DNA from: Adenophora triphylla var. japonica
Lineage: Eukaryota > Streptophyta > Magnoliopsida > Asterales > Campanulaceae
Assembly: GCA_022495995.1 (NCBI GenBank)
Contig: JAFEMH010000923.1
Span: 434,001 to 498,000, forward strand
DNA length: 64,000 bases
Reading direction: 5' to 3'
The notes below the pieces were generated by a model, which was not told the origin of the DNA, did not search any database, and saw only the letters and a list, made by a program, of their open reading frames with translations. Made by a program: the position numbers and the translations under genes. The number at the start of each line of letters is the position of its first letter. Positions within the stretch are counted from its first letter, which is position 1. Shown piece after piece: positions 33,844 to 46,377 of the stretch.

Positions 33844-34122
33844 AATCTCCACCTTGACATCTAACCTACGAAACATAAAATGAGAACTCCCCCTACGCTC
33901 TCAAATGCTATCTAATAGTGTGAACTTTCAGCAAGTCCAATCAATGTTGGAACTTGCTAGTTGGAACGAACTTCGTGAACATGTCAGCAGGATTATCCGC
34001 AGTACCCACTTTTTTTTATCTTGATCCACTTCTCACTTCTAAGAAAATGATACATCACATCTATGTTCTTGTTCCTCTCATGATTAACTTGATCCTTGGC
34101 AAAACAAATTGCACTCAAACGG

Positions 34123-34671
34123 TTACAAAATATTGTAGCATGATCCTGATGTCACCCAAGGTCGTTGATCAAACCCTTTATTCCATATTCCTTCCTTAGT
34201 AGCTTCTGTCAATGTCTTGTAATCCGGATCCATAGTAGACAATGTCACTATAGATTGTAAAGTAGCCTTCCAACTGAAAACTGACCCACCAAGAGTAAAT
34301 ATGTACCCGGCCATAGATCTTCTCGTCTCAACATACCCAGAGTAGTATGAATCACAATAACCCTCAACTGCACAATATGTATCACCTTCATAAATGAGCC
34401 CAACATCCGATATTCCCCTAAGGTACCTGAAGATCCTTTTCACTACCTGCCAATGTTCCTTACCAGTATTCCCCATGATCCTACTAACAACACTAACAAC
34501 ATGAGCAAGATTCGCCCTAGTGCAAACCATATTATACATCAAACTACCAACTACATTAGCATAAGGTACTCGAGCCATATACTCTTTCTCTTCATCCGAT
34601 TTTGGTGCAAAAGCAACAGACATACGTGCATTCGCCGCACTCGGAGAATCTAAATGCTTTGCTGTATACAT
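34123..34671 (-). pseudogene. Tork-like copia RNase H
   Basis: Open 182-codon frame: YANVVGSLMYNMVCTRANLAHVV, then EGYCDSYYSGYVETRRSMAGY (RNase H core; the usual D-A/S-D region reads CDSYYSGY) and LTEATKEGIW. RNase H removes the RNA template during reverse transcription. The C-terminal tail is frameshifted toward 33900. Confidence 0.9.
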
Positions 34672-34699
34672 GTCAAACCTATCTAAAACTTTCTTGATG

Positions 34700-35407
34700 T
34701 AACCTTTCTGGGATAAGAACAGTTTTCATTGGCTTCTATCCCTGTAGATCTGCATACCCAAAAAAAAAATTGTTACATCCAAATCCTTCATCTTGAACTC
34801 TACAGATAGTAAACCCTTCAACTTCTAAATATCTAACTTCTTGATAACCGCTATCAATATATCGTCAACATAAAAAACCAAATAGATGATCAAACCATAC
34901 ACCAACCTATTGTGACACACAACACAATCATATGGGCTCCTCGTGTAACCAATCTCTATCATATAGCTCTCAAACCGTTTATACCACTACCTAGGCGACT
35001 GCTTCAGTCCATACAAGGACTTCTTCAACTTATACACGTGGTCTTCTTCCCAGAACCTGAAACCCATCTAGTTGTTTCATATAAATCTCCTCCTCCAACT
35101 CTTCATGTAGAAAAGTTATTTTCACATCTAGCTGCTCGAGCTCCAAATCTTCATGTGCTACCATTCCTAATAATACTCTAATAGAAGTGTGTTTAACCAC
35201 TAGTGAGAAAATCTCATTGTAGTCAATGCCCTCCCTCTGTGCGAAACCCCTAACAAACACACGAGTTTTATACTTGACCCCCTCTGATGATGACATACCT
35301 TCCTTCTTCTTGAAGACCCACTTGCAAGTCAAAATCTTTCTGCCCTCTGGCCTTTTGGTTAGCTCCCATGTCGAATTCTTGTGAAGTGACTCCATCTCGT
35401 CCCCCAT
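34700..35407 (-). pseudogene. Tork-like copia reverse transcriptase
   Basis: The N-terminal part is 35030-35407 (LTCKWVFKKKEGMSS, FVRGFAQREGIDYNEIFS, EQLDVKITFLHEELEEEIYM). The catalytic FYVDDILIA is seen near 34860 in another frame. Stops and frameshifts separate these pieces. Confidence 0.85.
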
Positions 35408-35702
35408 AGCTGCATGTCACTGAGCGGACTCTAAACATGTAACTGCTTCCTTGAAAGTAGTTGGCTCCGAAGCTTCGGGCTCTACTTCCTCGGCAACCTG
35501 AAGTACATAAGACACCATATCTTCAAAACCAAACCTCACTGGAGGCTTCCCGAAATTAACTCATCTAGACCTCTCTTGAGCTAATCCATGTCCCTCGGAA
35601 ACTGGTGATGAACTTTCTGGTACTTCTGTTTCTAACGGTAGATCCTGATGAATATCTAACTGTGAACTGCTCAACTCTGAAGTATCTTATAGCTCCACCT
35701 GT

Positions 35703-36671
35703 TTATCCTGATACAATCACAGATCTCATAATAGGGTTAAGCACAGAGTTTTCATCAAAAACAACATTCCTTCTTATTATTACCCTACCCTCTGATGGAG
35801 ACCAAATCTGGTATCCCTTGACACAACCTTCATAACCCATGAAGACCCCTTTTCTAGGCCTCAGCTCCAACTTCCCATCATCCACATGATAATAAATAGT
35901 ACAACCAAAAGCTCTTAAATTAGAGTAATCAACAGGTTTACCTGACCATACCTCATTTGGAACTTTGAGACTGATACCTATATGTGGTCCGCGATTTATC
36001 AAGTAACATGTTGTACTAACCGCTTCTGCCCTGAACCACTTAAAAAACCCTGCATTAGAGAGCATGCACCTTGCCCTAGCCAACAATGTCTGATTCATGC
36101 GCTCTGCTACACCATTTTGTTATGGTGTACCCCTGATAGTGAGATGTCTAGAAATCCACACCTGCTTATAGAACTTATCGAACTCAGCATTATAGAACTC
36201 CAACCCATTATCTTTCTGGAGTCACTTGATCTTCTTCCCTGTTTGATTTTCCACTAATGTCTTCCACTGTCTGAAATTGGTGAGAGCCTCACTCTTGTGC
36301 TTCATAATAATTACCCAAGTCTTCCTTGAGTAGTCATCAATCATGGACAAGAAATACCTGTGACCCCTCAATGATTCCTGACGTGAAGGTCCCCAACAAT
36401 CCGAGTGAATGTAATCCAGACTTCCCTTCATTCTATGAACCCCCTTAGGAAACTTGCTTCTCTGCATCTTCCCAAGTACACAATGCTCGCAGAACTTGAG
36501 ATCCTTGACCTTATGGCCACACAGAAGACCATGATTGGCCAATATCTGCATCCCTTTAATGCTCATGTACCCAAGCCTAATATGCCACAACTTTGTCATA
36601 TCCTCCTTGACCACTTCAGATGATGCAACTAATACTGACCCAGAAAGCGTCCTTCCTTGGAAGAAATACAA
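35703..36671 (-). pseudogene. Tork-like copia GAG_pre-integrase and integrase
   Basis: 36222-36671 carries the pre-integrase region (LWHIRLGYMSIKGMQIL, FCEHCVLGKMQRSKF) and core start (YIHSDCWGPSRQESLRG, FLSMIDDYSRKTWV). 35703-36098 holds the C-terminal side (ARCMLSNAGFFKWFRAEA, YFNLRAFGC-like SNLRAFGCTIYYHV). A short frameshifted gap lies between them. Confidence 0.88.
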
Positions 36672-38432
36672 GGAGCCCCGCTTAAGGCCTCACAAAATTA
36701 CTTCAGAACCTTTATAGACATAAACTGCTCCACCTTTACCTTTGAAAATGTATCCTTTGTTGTCGAGCTGACTAAGAGATATCATGGTCTTCGTCATCTG
36801 TGGAACATGCCTCTCATCGTTCAAAGTACAGAACTTACCATCATGAGTCCGCAGCTTGATGAGCCAATACCAACCACCCTGCAAGTAACACTGTTGGTCA
36901 TATGAATATTACCACCATCTACCTGCTCATAAGTTGTAAACCACTCTCTCCTCGAAATGATATCATAAGAAGCCCAGAATCAAGAATCCACGCATCCAAC
37001 TGTTTTGCAGATTCTTCTATCACTAGAGCATAATCCCCATCAGAGCTGCTCATATCAACTGCAACAGCATTAACTTCATTGTAATTTGGAGCCTCGCCTC
37101 GCTTCTTCCTTGGACAATCAGTCTTACAATGTCCCTTTCCCTTGCAGTAATTACAAGCATCATTAGGTTTCGGGTTCCTCTTGCCAGAAGATTTCTTCTT
37201 CCTCTGTGTTTATATGGAGTGATTTTGTAATTTGACTCCTTTATATAGGTGGGCTTTTGTATAAATTTTGAGAGGATTTTTGTGTATTTTTTCATGGGTT
37301 AAAATTAAAAATTTATAAAATATTCAAGGGCTAAAATTGAAAACCCGAAAATTTCAGGGGGGTCAATTGACCCCCTCATGTTCGTACATCCGCCACTGAT
37401 CTCATCTCAGAGGAATGAGTTGAAGGTGTAAACCAAACAGGTCGAGAAAAAATTGTCATGAGAGGCATGTCTACCTTAAAGCATGGAACTTTTCTAATTG
37501 AACCATCCTCAATGTTAAAAATTCCAATGTCATGTCCTTCGTGTACTCTGCTATGCCCCTCTATATAGTCATCGGTCAAGTAGATGTTATTTCTGTTGCA
37601 TACTGAAAAATCAATAGTCGAATAACAAGTGCTCTGATTTTTACCTAAAAACACAACATTCTCCCCTATATCCCTCCCCTTATTCCACTCAATATTTTTT
37701 CTCGTCCAATTTGAAAACATTAAATTATTCGATCCTATAAAAATATATAGGACTGTAAACGAGTCGAGTTCGAACGAGTTTTCTGTGTTCGAGCTCAAGC
37801 TCGTTTGATAGTTATCGAGTTCAAGTTCTAGTTCAATTGGTGGTTCGAACTCGAGCTCAATCGAGTTCGAGTTGTTCGCAAGCTACTGGCGAGCTTCTCG
37901 AGTCGATCCGAGTTCGAGTTTGAGCTTTTTTGGAAACAAATTTTCGGGCTTAACGAGTTTATTTCGAGTTCGAGTGTTATCGAACTCAAGTTTGGATTTA
38001 ATTTACCCAAGCCCAATTGCCCAAAGCCAAGCCCATTCGCCCCAAGCCCAAAATGCATGTTAAGCCATTACTTGAGCCTCCTTATATAGCCACTAGAACA
38101 TGTAAGTTTCATTTTTTTTCGACGTGGAATTCTGTTGTCCAAGGCAAGGTCAAGGCCGGCCGAGCCAAGGCCTAGCTGTTTTAGTTTAATTTTCCTTTCG
38201 ATGTGGGATTTGTCCAAGGCAAGGCCAAGGCGGCCAAGGCCGGCCGAGCCAAGGCAAGGCCAAGGTCAAGGCCGGCCGAGCCAAGGCCTAGGCGTTGTTT
38301 AGGTTAATTTCCTTTCGATGTGGGATTTTGTCCAAGGCAAGGTCAAGGCCGGTCGAGCCAAGGCAAGGCCAAGGCCAAGGCAGGCCAAGCCAAGGCTAAT
38401 TTTATTATTTTTGACAAATAAATATTTCATAA

Positions 38433-38533
<101 letters not shown>

Positions 38534-38965
38534 GATATATATATAAATTTATGAAATATATTTAAATTTTGTCTAATTTCTCGGCCCCGCCTAAGCCCCG
38601 CTTAGGCCCCTAGGCGCTAGGCCCGACTCTGCCGCCTAGCATCCGCCTAGCGCTTTTTAGAACACTGGTATTATTAATAATAATATAATAATAATTTTTA
38701 AATTTTATTAAGATCATTATTTTTTATTTATATTATTGATTAAAATTATATCTAATTGACCAAAATTGACAGTTATTTTGGTTCGGAGGGAGTACTAATT
38801 TAAAATTGATATACCCTCCTATCCAAAACAAATATTTTGTTACTAATTTAAAATAATTATACTCTCCTTTCCAAAATAAATATTAAGATAATTTTGTTAA
38901 AATATCATATATACACTAAACCCTAAGCCCTAAATCTACATTTAAGATTTAGGGTTTAAGGTATA

Positions 38966-39405
<440 letters not shown>

Positions 39406-39833
39406 ATTTTAGTATATGATTTAGCATTTAGGACATGGAATATATGATTTAGGATTTAGGATATGTGGTATATGGGTTAAACTGTTAAAGTATAGATTAG
39501 GATTTATGGTATGGAGTATATGATCTACAATTAGGGTTTAGGGTTTAGGGTATAGCATATATATGATATTTTAGTATATGATTTAGGATTTAGGGTATAG
39601 AATATATGATTTAGAATTTAGAATATGTGGTATATGAGTTAAACTGTTAAAGTATAGATTAGGGTTTAGGGTATGGAGTATATGATCTACAATTAGGATT
39701 TAGGGTATATCATATACCCCATACCCTAAATCATATATCTATATCTCATATATACCCTAAATCCTAATCCATTCCTTAACAACCTCATAGTCCCATACCC
39801 TAAATGCTAAATCATATACTAAAATATCATATA

Positions 39834-40068
39834 CTCCCTCCGTCCCGGGATAATATGCACATTTTTGCTTGGCATGAGAATTAAGGTAAAAGGTGAAAAA
39901 GGTGATGTGTTGTGAGTGTAGATGATTGGGTAGGAGAGAAAAAGTGGAGTAAGTGGGTAATTGTTATGAGTAGAGACAAGTGGATCCCATTTCCATTTTG
40001 GAAAAGTGCAGATTATTGTGGGACGCCCAAAAGGTGTCTTTTTGCAGATTATCGTGGGACGGAGAGAG
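39834..40068. mobile_element. Stowaway-type MITE, 235 bp
   Basis: CTCCCTCCGTCCCGGG at the left; GTGGGACGGAGAGAG at the right; TA on both sides. It is near the centre of the foldback element. Confidence 0.88.
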
Positions 40069-40402
40069 TATATGCTATACCCTAAACCCTAATCGTATAT
40101 CATATATTCCATACCCTAAACCCTAATCTATACTTTAACAATTTAAGCCATATACCACATATCCTAAATTCTAAATCATATATTCCATACCCTAAATGCT
40201 AAATCATATACTAAAATATCATATATATATCCTATACCCTAAATCGTAAATCATAAATTTAGATTTAGGGTTTAGGGTTTAGTGTATATATGATATTTTA
40301 ACAAAATTATCTTAATATTTATTTTGGAAAGGAGAGTATAATGTTCCCTCTTGGGCCTTATTTATGTAGAAGAGGTTTTTTTTTTCAAAAGAACTTTTAC
40401 TA

Positions 40403-40523
40403 CTCCCTCTGCCCCGAAATGATTTTTTCATTGTACATTTTGTATAGATATTAAGGATGTGTTTTATTTGCTTGTACATTAGTGAGGTTGCACTAATATT
40501 ACTTCCTTATTTAGAAATGGGAG
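40403..40523. mobile_element. Short MITE-like element, 121 bp
   Basis: CTCCCTCTGCCCCGAAATG at the left and AAATGGGAG at the right, flanked by TA. The right inverted repeat is short, so the assignment is tentative. Confidence 0.5.
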
Positions 40524-41689
40524 TATTTTTCCCGACAAACCCAAGCGGGGCCTAGGCGGGGCCGAGAAATTAAACAAAATTTAAATATATTTCATAAATT
40601 TATATATATATATCCGAAAAATATATATATAAATTTATGAAATATTTATTTGTCAAAAATAATAAAATTAGCCTTGGCTTGGCCTTGGCCTTGGCTCGAC
40701 CGGCCTTGGCCTTGGCCTTGTCTTGGCTCGGTCGGCCTTGGCCTTGCCATGGACAAAATCCCACATCGAAAGAAAATTAAACTAAAACAGCCTAGGCCTT
40801 GGCTCGGCCGGCCTTGGCCTTGGCCTTGGCCTTGGCTCGGCCCGGCCGGCCTTGGCTACCTTGGACATAATCCCACATTGAAATGAAAAGAAACTTACAT
40901 GTTGCTAGTGGCTATATAATCAGCTGAAGCCAAGGGTTAGCAAGTATCCTTGGCTATGGGGACAATTGGGCTTGGCTATGGGCAATTGGGCTTGGATAAA
41001 TATATATATGTGAATATGAAAACAAACAATGAAAAATTCGAGCTTTTATCGAGTTTATCGAGTCGAGTTCGAAACGAGCTTTCTCGAGCTCACAAGTCGA
41101 GCATGTTCGACTCGAAAATTTCACGAGTTAAAATTCTTGTTCGAGCTCGAGCTTCAACTCGAGCTCATTCGAATCGAGTTTTTTCGAGTCGAGCTCGAGC
41201 TGCTCAGTTCGTATAACAGCCCTAAAAATATATGTCATCAACTTTGACGACATTATTGTCAGAGTCATTATCATTGTTGACATTCTCATGTTGAGCTGCT
41301 GAAAGGTTATCGTAAAAATGTACCCATCTAGAGATGAGCAATAGTGCCCCGTATGCGTCGACAACCAAGTACCATACATAGCACATGTTCATGTTGATAC
41401 CAAATGGTGGTTCATGAAATATCGTGGCTTGTGGATTCTCTACATCAAAAATACCAACCCTACCGTCGCAATTGACAAAATAAAACTTGCCTTTGGAGTA
41501 AGCGACATCAATTTTTTTGGAGGTTTCAAATCGTGTTCGACTTTAGTCCACTTATTGTCGCCAATTCTACAAAAGACCAAACGATCACATGTTCCACATA
41601 ATGCTACAGATATGCAATCTTCTTCTTCTGGTCGTTTGATAGGATGATCTTAGTCGTGAAAAAATCCTCAATGTCCTTAAAAATATATT

Positions 41690-42412
41690 GCAAAAAAAAA
41701 AAAAAAAAACCACTTATTACTTTCTCCTTCTCCGAATAAGGTTCTTAATTTCCTTCTTTCCTTTTTTGTCTGTCTGTCTCGGAGTAAGATTTTTAGTTGT
41801 TTTATTAGATAAAATTGACAATGTTACTCACTTGTCATTCTCACAACAAAAATTTTCTACCCACTTTCTCTCTCCTACTTTACTTTTTATACTCACAACA
41901 TTTGCTTTTAACAATAACCCTAACCTACGTCTGATAATCACAAAATGTAAAAACTATCATATAAAGACAAAAACTAATTTTACATATTTATTTTTTAAAG
42001 TTGATTTTTTATTTCATTAATAATAAGATAAACATATGTATTTAACAAGATTCGAACTCTCTACTTTCACCATGGAAGCTAATACCTCATACCACTATAA
42101 CTAAAGTTATTAAAAAAAAAACTAAAAAAAAAAAACTAATTCTAAGTAACTACTGATTATAATCCAAATTTTGTCATCCAAACTTTCAATTTCAAGCACA
42201 CAAAAATTGTACCAATCCAAACCAATTTCATGACGTTCACTTCATTAGTCACACATAAAAAAAAAGAGAGAAACACTAAAACTAGAAAGAAGTCTTACCT
42301 AGCTAATATAACAACGAAAATGTAGAGAAAATAAAAAAACTTAATACTAAAAAATAAAAAAGTCTTCTTCTTGAGGATCAGTCGGTCGGAGGGCCGGTTC
42401 TTCAACGGTTCA
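41690..42412. other. AT-rich intergenic DNA
   Basis: Poly(A) runs, a CT-rich patch (41730-41780) and AT-rich DNA. No coding features and no transposon ends are recognised. Confidence 0.5.
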
Positions 42413-42610
42413 TCAATGGTGGTCATCTTCATGAATCCATTGATGATTCCAAAGAGATGCATCGTCTGCAAATCTTAGGGAACAAGATTGACAAACTATT
42501 TTGGCAGAACGATGTCTTTTATTTTGATGAACTAGTAGGGCAGCAAGTTGGTCGAAAGATCTTTCGCAAAGTGTACATGGAAAATTGTTGTTGTTATTGT
42601 TGTTGTCCAT
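42413..42610 (-). CDS. Small two-finger C2H2 zinc-finger protein (65 aa)
   Basis: ATG at 42608-42610, stop at 42413-42415, a single uninterrupted exon. After an Asn run (residues 3-9, from a GTT-type repeat) come two C2H2 fingers: FPCTLCERSFDQLAALLVHQ (C-x2-C-x12-H-x4-H) and VCQSCSLRFADDASLWNHQW (C-x2-C-x12-H-x3-H). The acidic/His tail is EDDHH. There is no EAR or nuclear signal. The second finger has WNHQWIH where many plant fingers have QALGGH, so it is not a classic plant QALGGH factor. Nucleic-acid binding is likely; the target is unknown. It is the only host-like ORF in the window with all key residues in place. Confidence 0.65.
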   Translation of the reverse strand: MDNNNNNNNFPCTLCERSFDQLAALLVHQNKRHRSAKIVCQSCSLRFADDASLWNHQWIHEDDHH

Positions 42611-42639
42611 GGTAGTTTAAACTTTGTTGTTGGTAAGAT

Positions 42640-43297
42640 TTTTGGGGAACTTGTTTATTTTGGATGAATGAAAAAAAGGAAGAGCCATGCTTATTTTAAA
42701 GGAGAAAAGGTGATTGAAAATGTGAATATGGTCACACAATTGTGATTCACACGGTTTAGTTATTTTAGCATGCCTTTTGAAAATGTGTGATTATCTCACA
42801 CGGTTTTAATGTTGCATTTTGTTGGACTTGTGTCTTTCCTAGTTGTTGTTATAATTCTGTATATATCTTTCTATTATTTTTATTTTCACTGACGTACTAA
42901 TTTAGCTTCATATTTTTAGTATATATACTCGCTCCTTACCACTTTATACTAATTTTCATTTTGATCCGTCTCACTTCAATTGATATTTTCCAACTCGATA
43001 CTTCCAAAAATGACAAATTTTTATACTTATAACACCAATCAAATTACCAATTTACCAATGCTCTCACTAATTCTCTCTTCTACTAATGTTCTTTCCTACA
43101 GTTCTTTACTTTACTACTTATGCCAAAAATAAGTATCTATTAATTATTTGTATATATTCTTTCACAGAGATAGACATTAAAAGAAAGGGAGAGGTATTCT
43201 CCGAAGTGCATTAGCTTAGCTGAGAAACAAAGTGGTAATAGCGATCCCCGGATCATATTAGATTTTTGTTAGGTCATAGTAAAGTTATGCTAAGAAA

Positions 43298-43384
<87 letters not shown>
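42640..43384. other. AT-rich DNA upstream of the C2H2 ORF
   Basis: Could hold the C2H2 promoter (minus strand). It has no gene, a degenerate MITE-like patch near 42925-43140 and an (AT)n run at 43306-43383. The run directly abuts the truncated helicase. Confidence 0.5.
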
Positions 43385-43385
<1 letters not shown>

Positions 43386-44098
43386 TAAGAAGGTGTTAAT
43401 GACATTCTCGGAATCAAAACTTTTCTACGAACGTTTTCAGACGAAAGTACCTCGCCTTCTAAGACATGATTCCCAAGCCTAGTGATTATCAAACGCGTTC
43501 CATTACAAAGACCGATTGAGGAGTCGATATTCCGAAGCAACATCACAGGAGTTCCAACTTTCAAGTTTAATGTGTGATTTGGAAGTCCAGATATAGAAAT
43601 ACTATTTATGAATGCAGGTGTGTGAAGATCACTCAAAGACTCTAGCTGTTGATCAATATGGCAAGGGACATCAGAACTCAAGTAAGTCCTTGCTGCAGAC
43701 TCATTCAAGGACACCATGTGCTCATTAACAGCGTTGACAACATCCAACGTTGGAGCTAAAATTGCTCTTTCTTGAAAGTACGACAAATCATTACAGCAAT
43801 TCGAATAGCTTGAATATATGCTCTCCACCATCGCTGTAATCGGATCACTAAAGTTTTCAATTAAAAACTCACGTGGTATATCAATCTGAACAACACCATC
43901 ATTTGGCTCATTAATTTTCCCATCTCCAATACCAGCAATCCAATCAGCAAATTGTCTTAATCTTTCAGATTCCAAAGTAGAATCTAGACCTTGTAACCTC
44001 ATATTCCTTGTCAACCTTAATACGGCACAATGCCTCCATAAATAAGACGAATAAATAGTAGCATGCACAATATCTTGCCGACTTCCCTTCGGTTGTCT
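43385..44098 (-). pseudogene. Helitron Pif1-like helicase, C-terminal portion
   Basis: Minus-strand frame beginning at the CACTA junction: RQPKGSRQDIVHATIYSSYL, LRLTRNMRL, then ERAILAPTLDVVNAVNEHM and FINSISISGLPNHTLNLKVG, followed by MLLRNIDSSIGLCNGTRLII. These are late helicase motifs of Helitron Rep/Hel proteins, which unwind DNA during rolling-circle transposition. The usual C-terminus (NKSQGQ region) is missing: the frame ends at an (AT)n tract at 43385. Confidence 0.9.
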
Positions 44099-44119
44099 CA
44101 CTACTAGAAACAGGGGCAT

Positions 44120-44325
44120 TACCGACGGACTTTTACCGACGGACGAAGTCCGTCGGTAATACCGACGGAAAATTTTCATTTACCGACGGAAATTTAATTT
44201 AATTTACCGGGAATTAAAAATTTTAAAATTTCGTTTTGTCCGTCGGTAATTGATTAAGTTCCGTCGGTAAAACCGGCGGACATAGTCCGTCGGTATTACA
44301 GACGGACTATGTCCGTCGGTAACAA
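44120..44325. repeat. CACTA left subterminal ACCGACGG array
   Basis: ACCGACGG and CCGTCGGT repeat in alternating orientation within 225 bases of the left end; the same words return at 51849-52203. They are the probable transposase-binding zone by analogy to En/Spm. Confidence 0.9.
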
Positions 44326-44330
44326 ATCCA

Positions 44331-44340
44331 TATATATAAA
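44331..44340 (+). promoter_or_regulatory. TATA box of the CACTA element
   Basis: TATATATAAA just inside the subterminal array is followed by a CT-rich, GTCGCCG-containing leader. GCCGGTAAGT at about 44464 resembles a 5' splice donor, so a spliced 5' untranslated region is likely. Confidence 0.6.
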
Positions 44341-44974
44341 CGCGTTTCTTCCCCATTTTTAATTACGTATCATTTTTATTACGATCGATCCTCCGTTCCA
44401 TCCTCAGTTCGCGAACCCTAACGTCGCCAACGCCAAGCCGTCGCCGCCGAGCCTCGCCGTCGCCGGTAAGTCTTCTTCTCTCTCTCAATCGCTTTCTCTC
44501 TCTCACTCGATTTCTCTCTCTCACTTTCTCTCTCTCTCTCTCAGTAATTCGCCGCCAAGAAGAACACGCCGTCCACGCCGTCGCCGCCGTTTCTTTCCAT
44601 CGCCGTTGCCGTCGCCGGTACGTTATCTCTCTCTCTCGCTTTCTCTCTCTCAATCGTTCTCTCTCTCACTCGATTTATGCTGTAGTATATCCGTTTGCAC
44701 GTAGAGGGCTGATTTTGTTACTTCAAACAATTTCATTTTTACGTATCGACATACAAAAATAATTAAATGGTAAATTCGGTGACGTGGTTTTAACAACATT
44801 CTACTTGGTTCATTATTTGAGAAACTTAATATATTGACCACGTGGCTCGGATTAGGTGAATCACGAGTAATCTATTAAGGTTTGAGAAAATATGAAATGA
44901 CCTACGATCTTGTGTGCATTGAGGTGGTTAGTAAAAGGAAAACTTAATTGTATTGATATTTGAGATAGTATTTA

Positions 44975-45040
44975 CTCCCTCCGTCCCGCTAATATTCGCA
45001 CTAATACCGTTTGCGCGGGAATTAAGGAATATGATATTTT
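44975..45040. mobile_element. Truncated Stowaway-like MITE end
   Basis: CTCCCTCCGTCCCGCTAATA after TA, then family-like sequence to about 45040; no matching right end is seen nearby. Confidence 0.6.
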
Positions 45041-45331
45041 TGATTGGTATTTGTAAAACCCTAATTTGTTTTTGATTCTAATGTTCATGATTATTGATTG
45101 GTATTTGTGTGAATTTTCAAATATTTGAATGTTTGATGCTTGATTGATCCTCCGATTTAGGTTGTTTGCATTTTCTAACTAGTTTATCAAGTCGGGGTTT
45201 TGGAAGTGGCTCTTCATTATACCTAATTGGTAGTTAATTAGGCTTTAAATAGATTGAGGTACAACTCTATTTAAAATATAAATAAGATGAGAGCCTTTTT
45301 CACCCACAGCCTATCAAAATTCGTCTTCTTT

Positions 45332-45471
45332 GATCAAGGAAGACGGAGTAAACAAGTTCATTACCGTTTGAGTAAAGGATTTTCTCGTTTAATAAGAGTA
45401 AATAACTCTTATTAAACAGAAAATCCTTGACTCAAACGGCAATGAACTTGTTTGCTCTGTCTTTCTTGGTC
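45332..45471. repeat. Long hairpin 1 in the CACTA element
   Basis: Arms 45332-45399 and 45405-45471 with a 5-base loop. About 60 of 68 positions pair and several remaining ones would be G-U pairs in a plus-strand RNA. Weaker symmetry (AAGATGAGAG / CTCTTATCTTG) continues outward to about 45275 and 45535. It lies between the element's promoter and transposase. Confidence 0.9.
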
Positions 45472-45838
45472 TAAGATGAGATTGGGTTTTGATAGTTGTG
45501 GATGAGAACGACTCTTATCTTGTTTATAAATGTTAATTTAATTCATCATTGTAAAATTTCAAATTTTACAATAAAGAATTAATATTTCAAATTATTCACA
45601 ATATTAATAATTTAAAAATATGATAGATGTGTGTGTTAATTAATTATTGTAAAATTATGCATTTTACGGTAATGAATAAAAATTAATGTTACGACGTGAC
45701 GTTGTGACGGTTGAAACACAAAAGCTTAGAAACCCGTTTAAGAATCTTTAACTTATCATGTTGAGGTCAACATGTAGTCATCGATTCTTAAATTGTCCGT
45801 GTGGACGGAGTCTTGAAATGCACGATTATATGATTTGT

Positions 45839-46119
45839 AAATATCATCATTGTCTATTAAAATTGCTTGAATAGTCGATAGTTGAGATATTTCGGTTGCA
45901 TTAATCCTATTGTTCTCTGAGTGTATACTAGACATATATGGTTGATTACACACTGTCGATTCTAATCGATAGTGTTTGATTGACCTAGTCTACGTCGTGC
46001 ACTTGGAGACCATGGGGTTATCTTTGCCCGAAATTTCTTGATTTTCGATTATAAAGCAAGTAGACAAGGTGATATTTGCAATTCATACGTGTATTTCGGG
46101 ATGGGATAGAAGCCAACCC
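45839..46119. repeat. Direct repeat copy A flanking the CACTA transposase
   Basis: Matches 50251-50529 in the same orientation over about 280 bases with few differences. A short third piece (GATAGAAGCCAACC, about 46242) follows. Confidence 0.9.
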
Positions 46120-46377
46120 AATTCTAAACCTAATGGACATGAATTGTCCTTTCATCATAGGAAATGATATACTTTACAACAAAGAATTAAATATTAATAT
46201 TTAAAATATTAATAATTAAAAAAATGTTTAATAAGGTGTGCGATAGAAGCCAACCCCAATTCTAAACCTAAAGAAACATGTCTTGTTGCTTTTAAGTTTG
46301 TAATCCAAATTTAGGGAATTATAATGCGTTAATTATATCTAAACCGTTAATACATTATGAAATGCAGTGAGTTAATT

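Larger units (their letters stand above)
33844..37205 (-). mobile_element. Tork/Tnt1-like Ty1/copia interior (minus strand), 5'-truncated
   Basis: Right to left: zinc knuckle CNYCKGKGHCKTDC (about 37100-37145), protease, pre-integrase and integrase (36222-36671, 35703-36098), RT (34700-35407), RNase H (34123-34671), polypurine tract at 33844-33860. The left half of gag and the 5' LTR are missing beyond about 37205. Frames are broken at many points. Confidence 0.88.

Noticed and set aside
42923..43140. Another Stowaway MITE
   Set aside because: Only a weak CTCGCTCC left end; no matching right end or TA pair.
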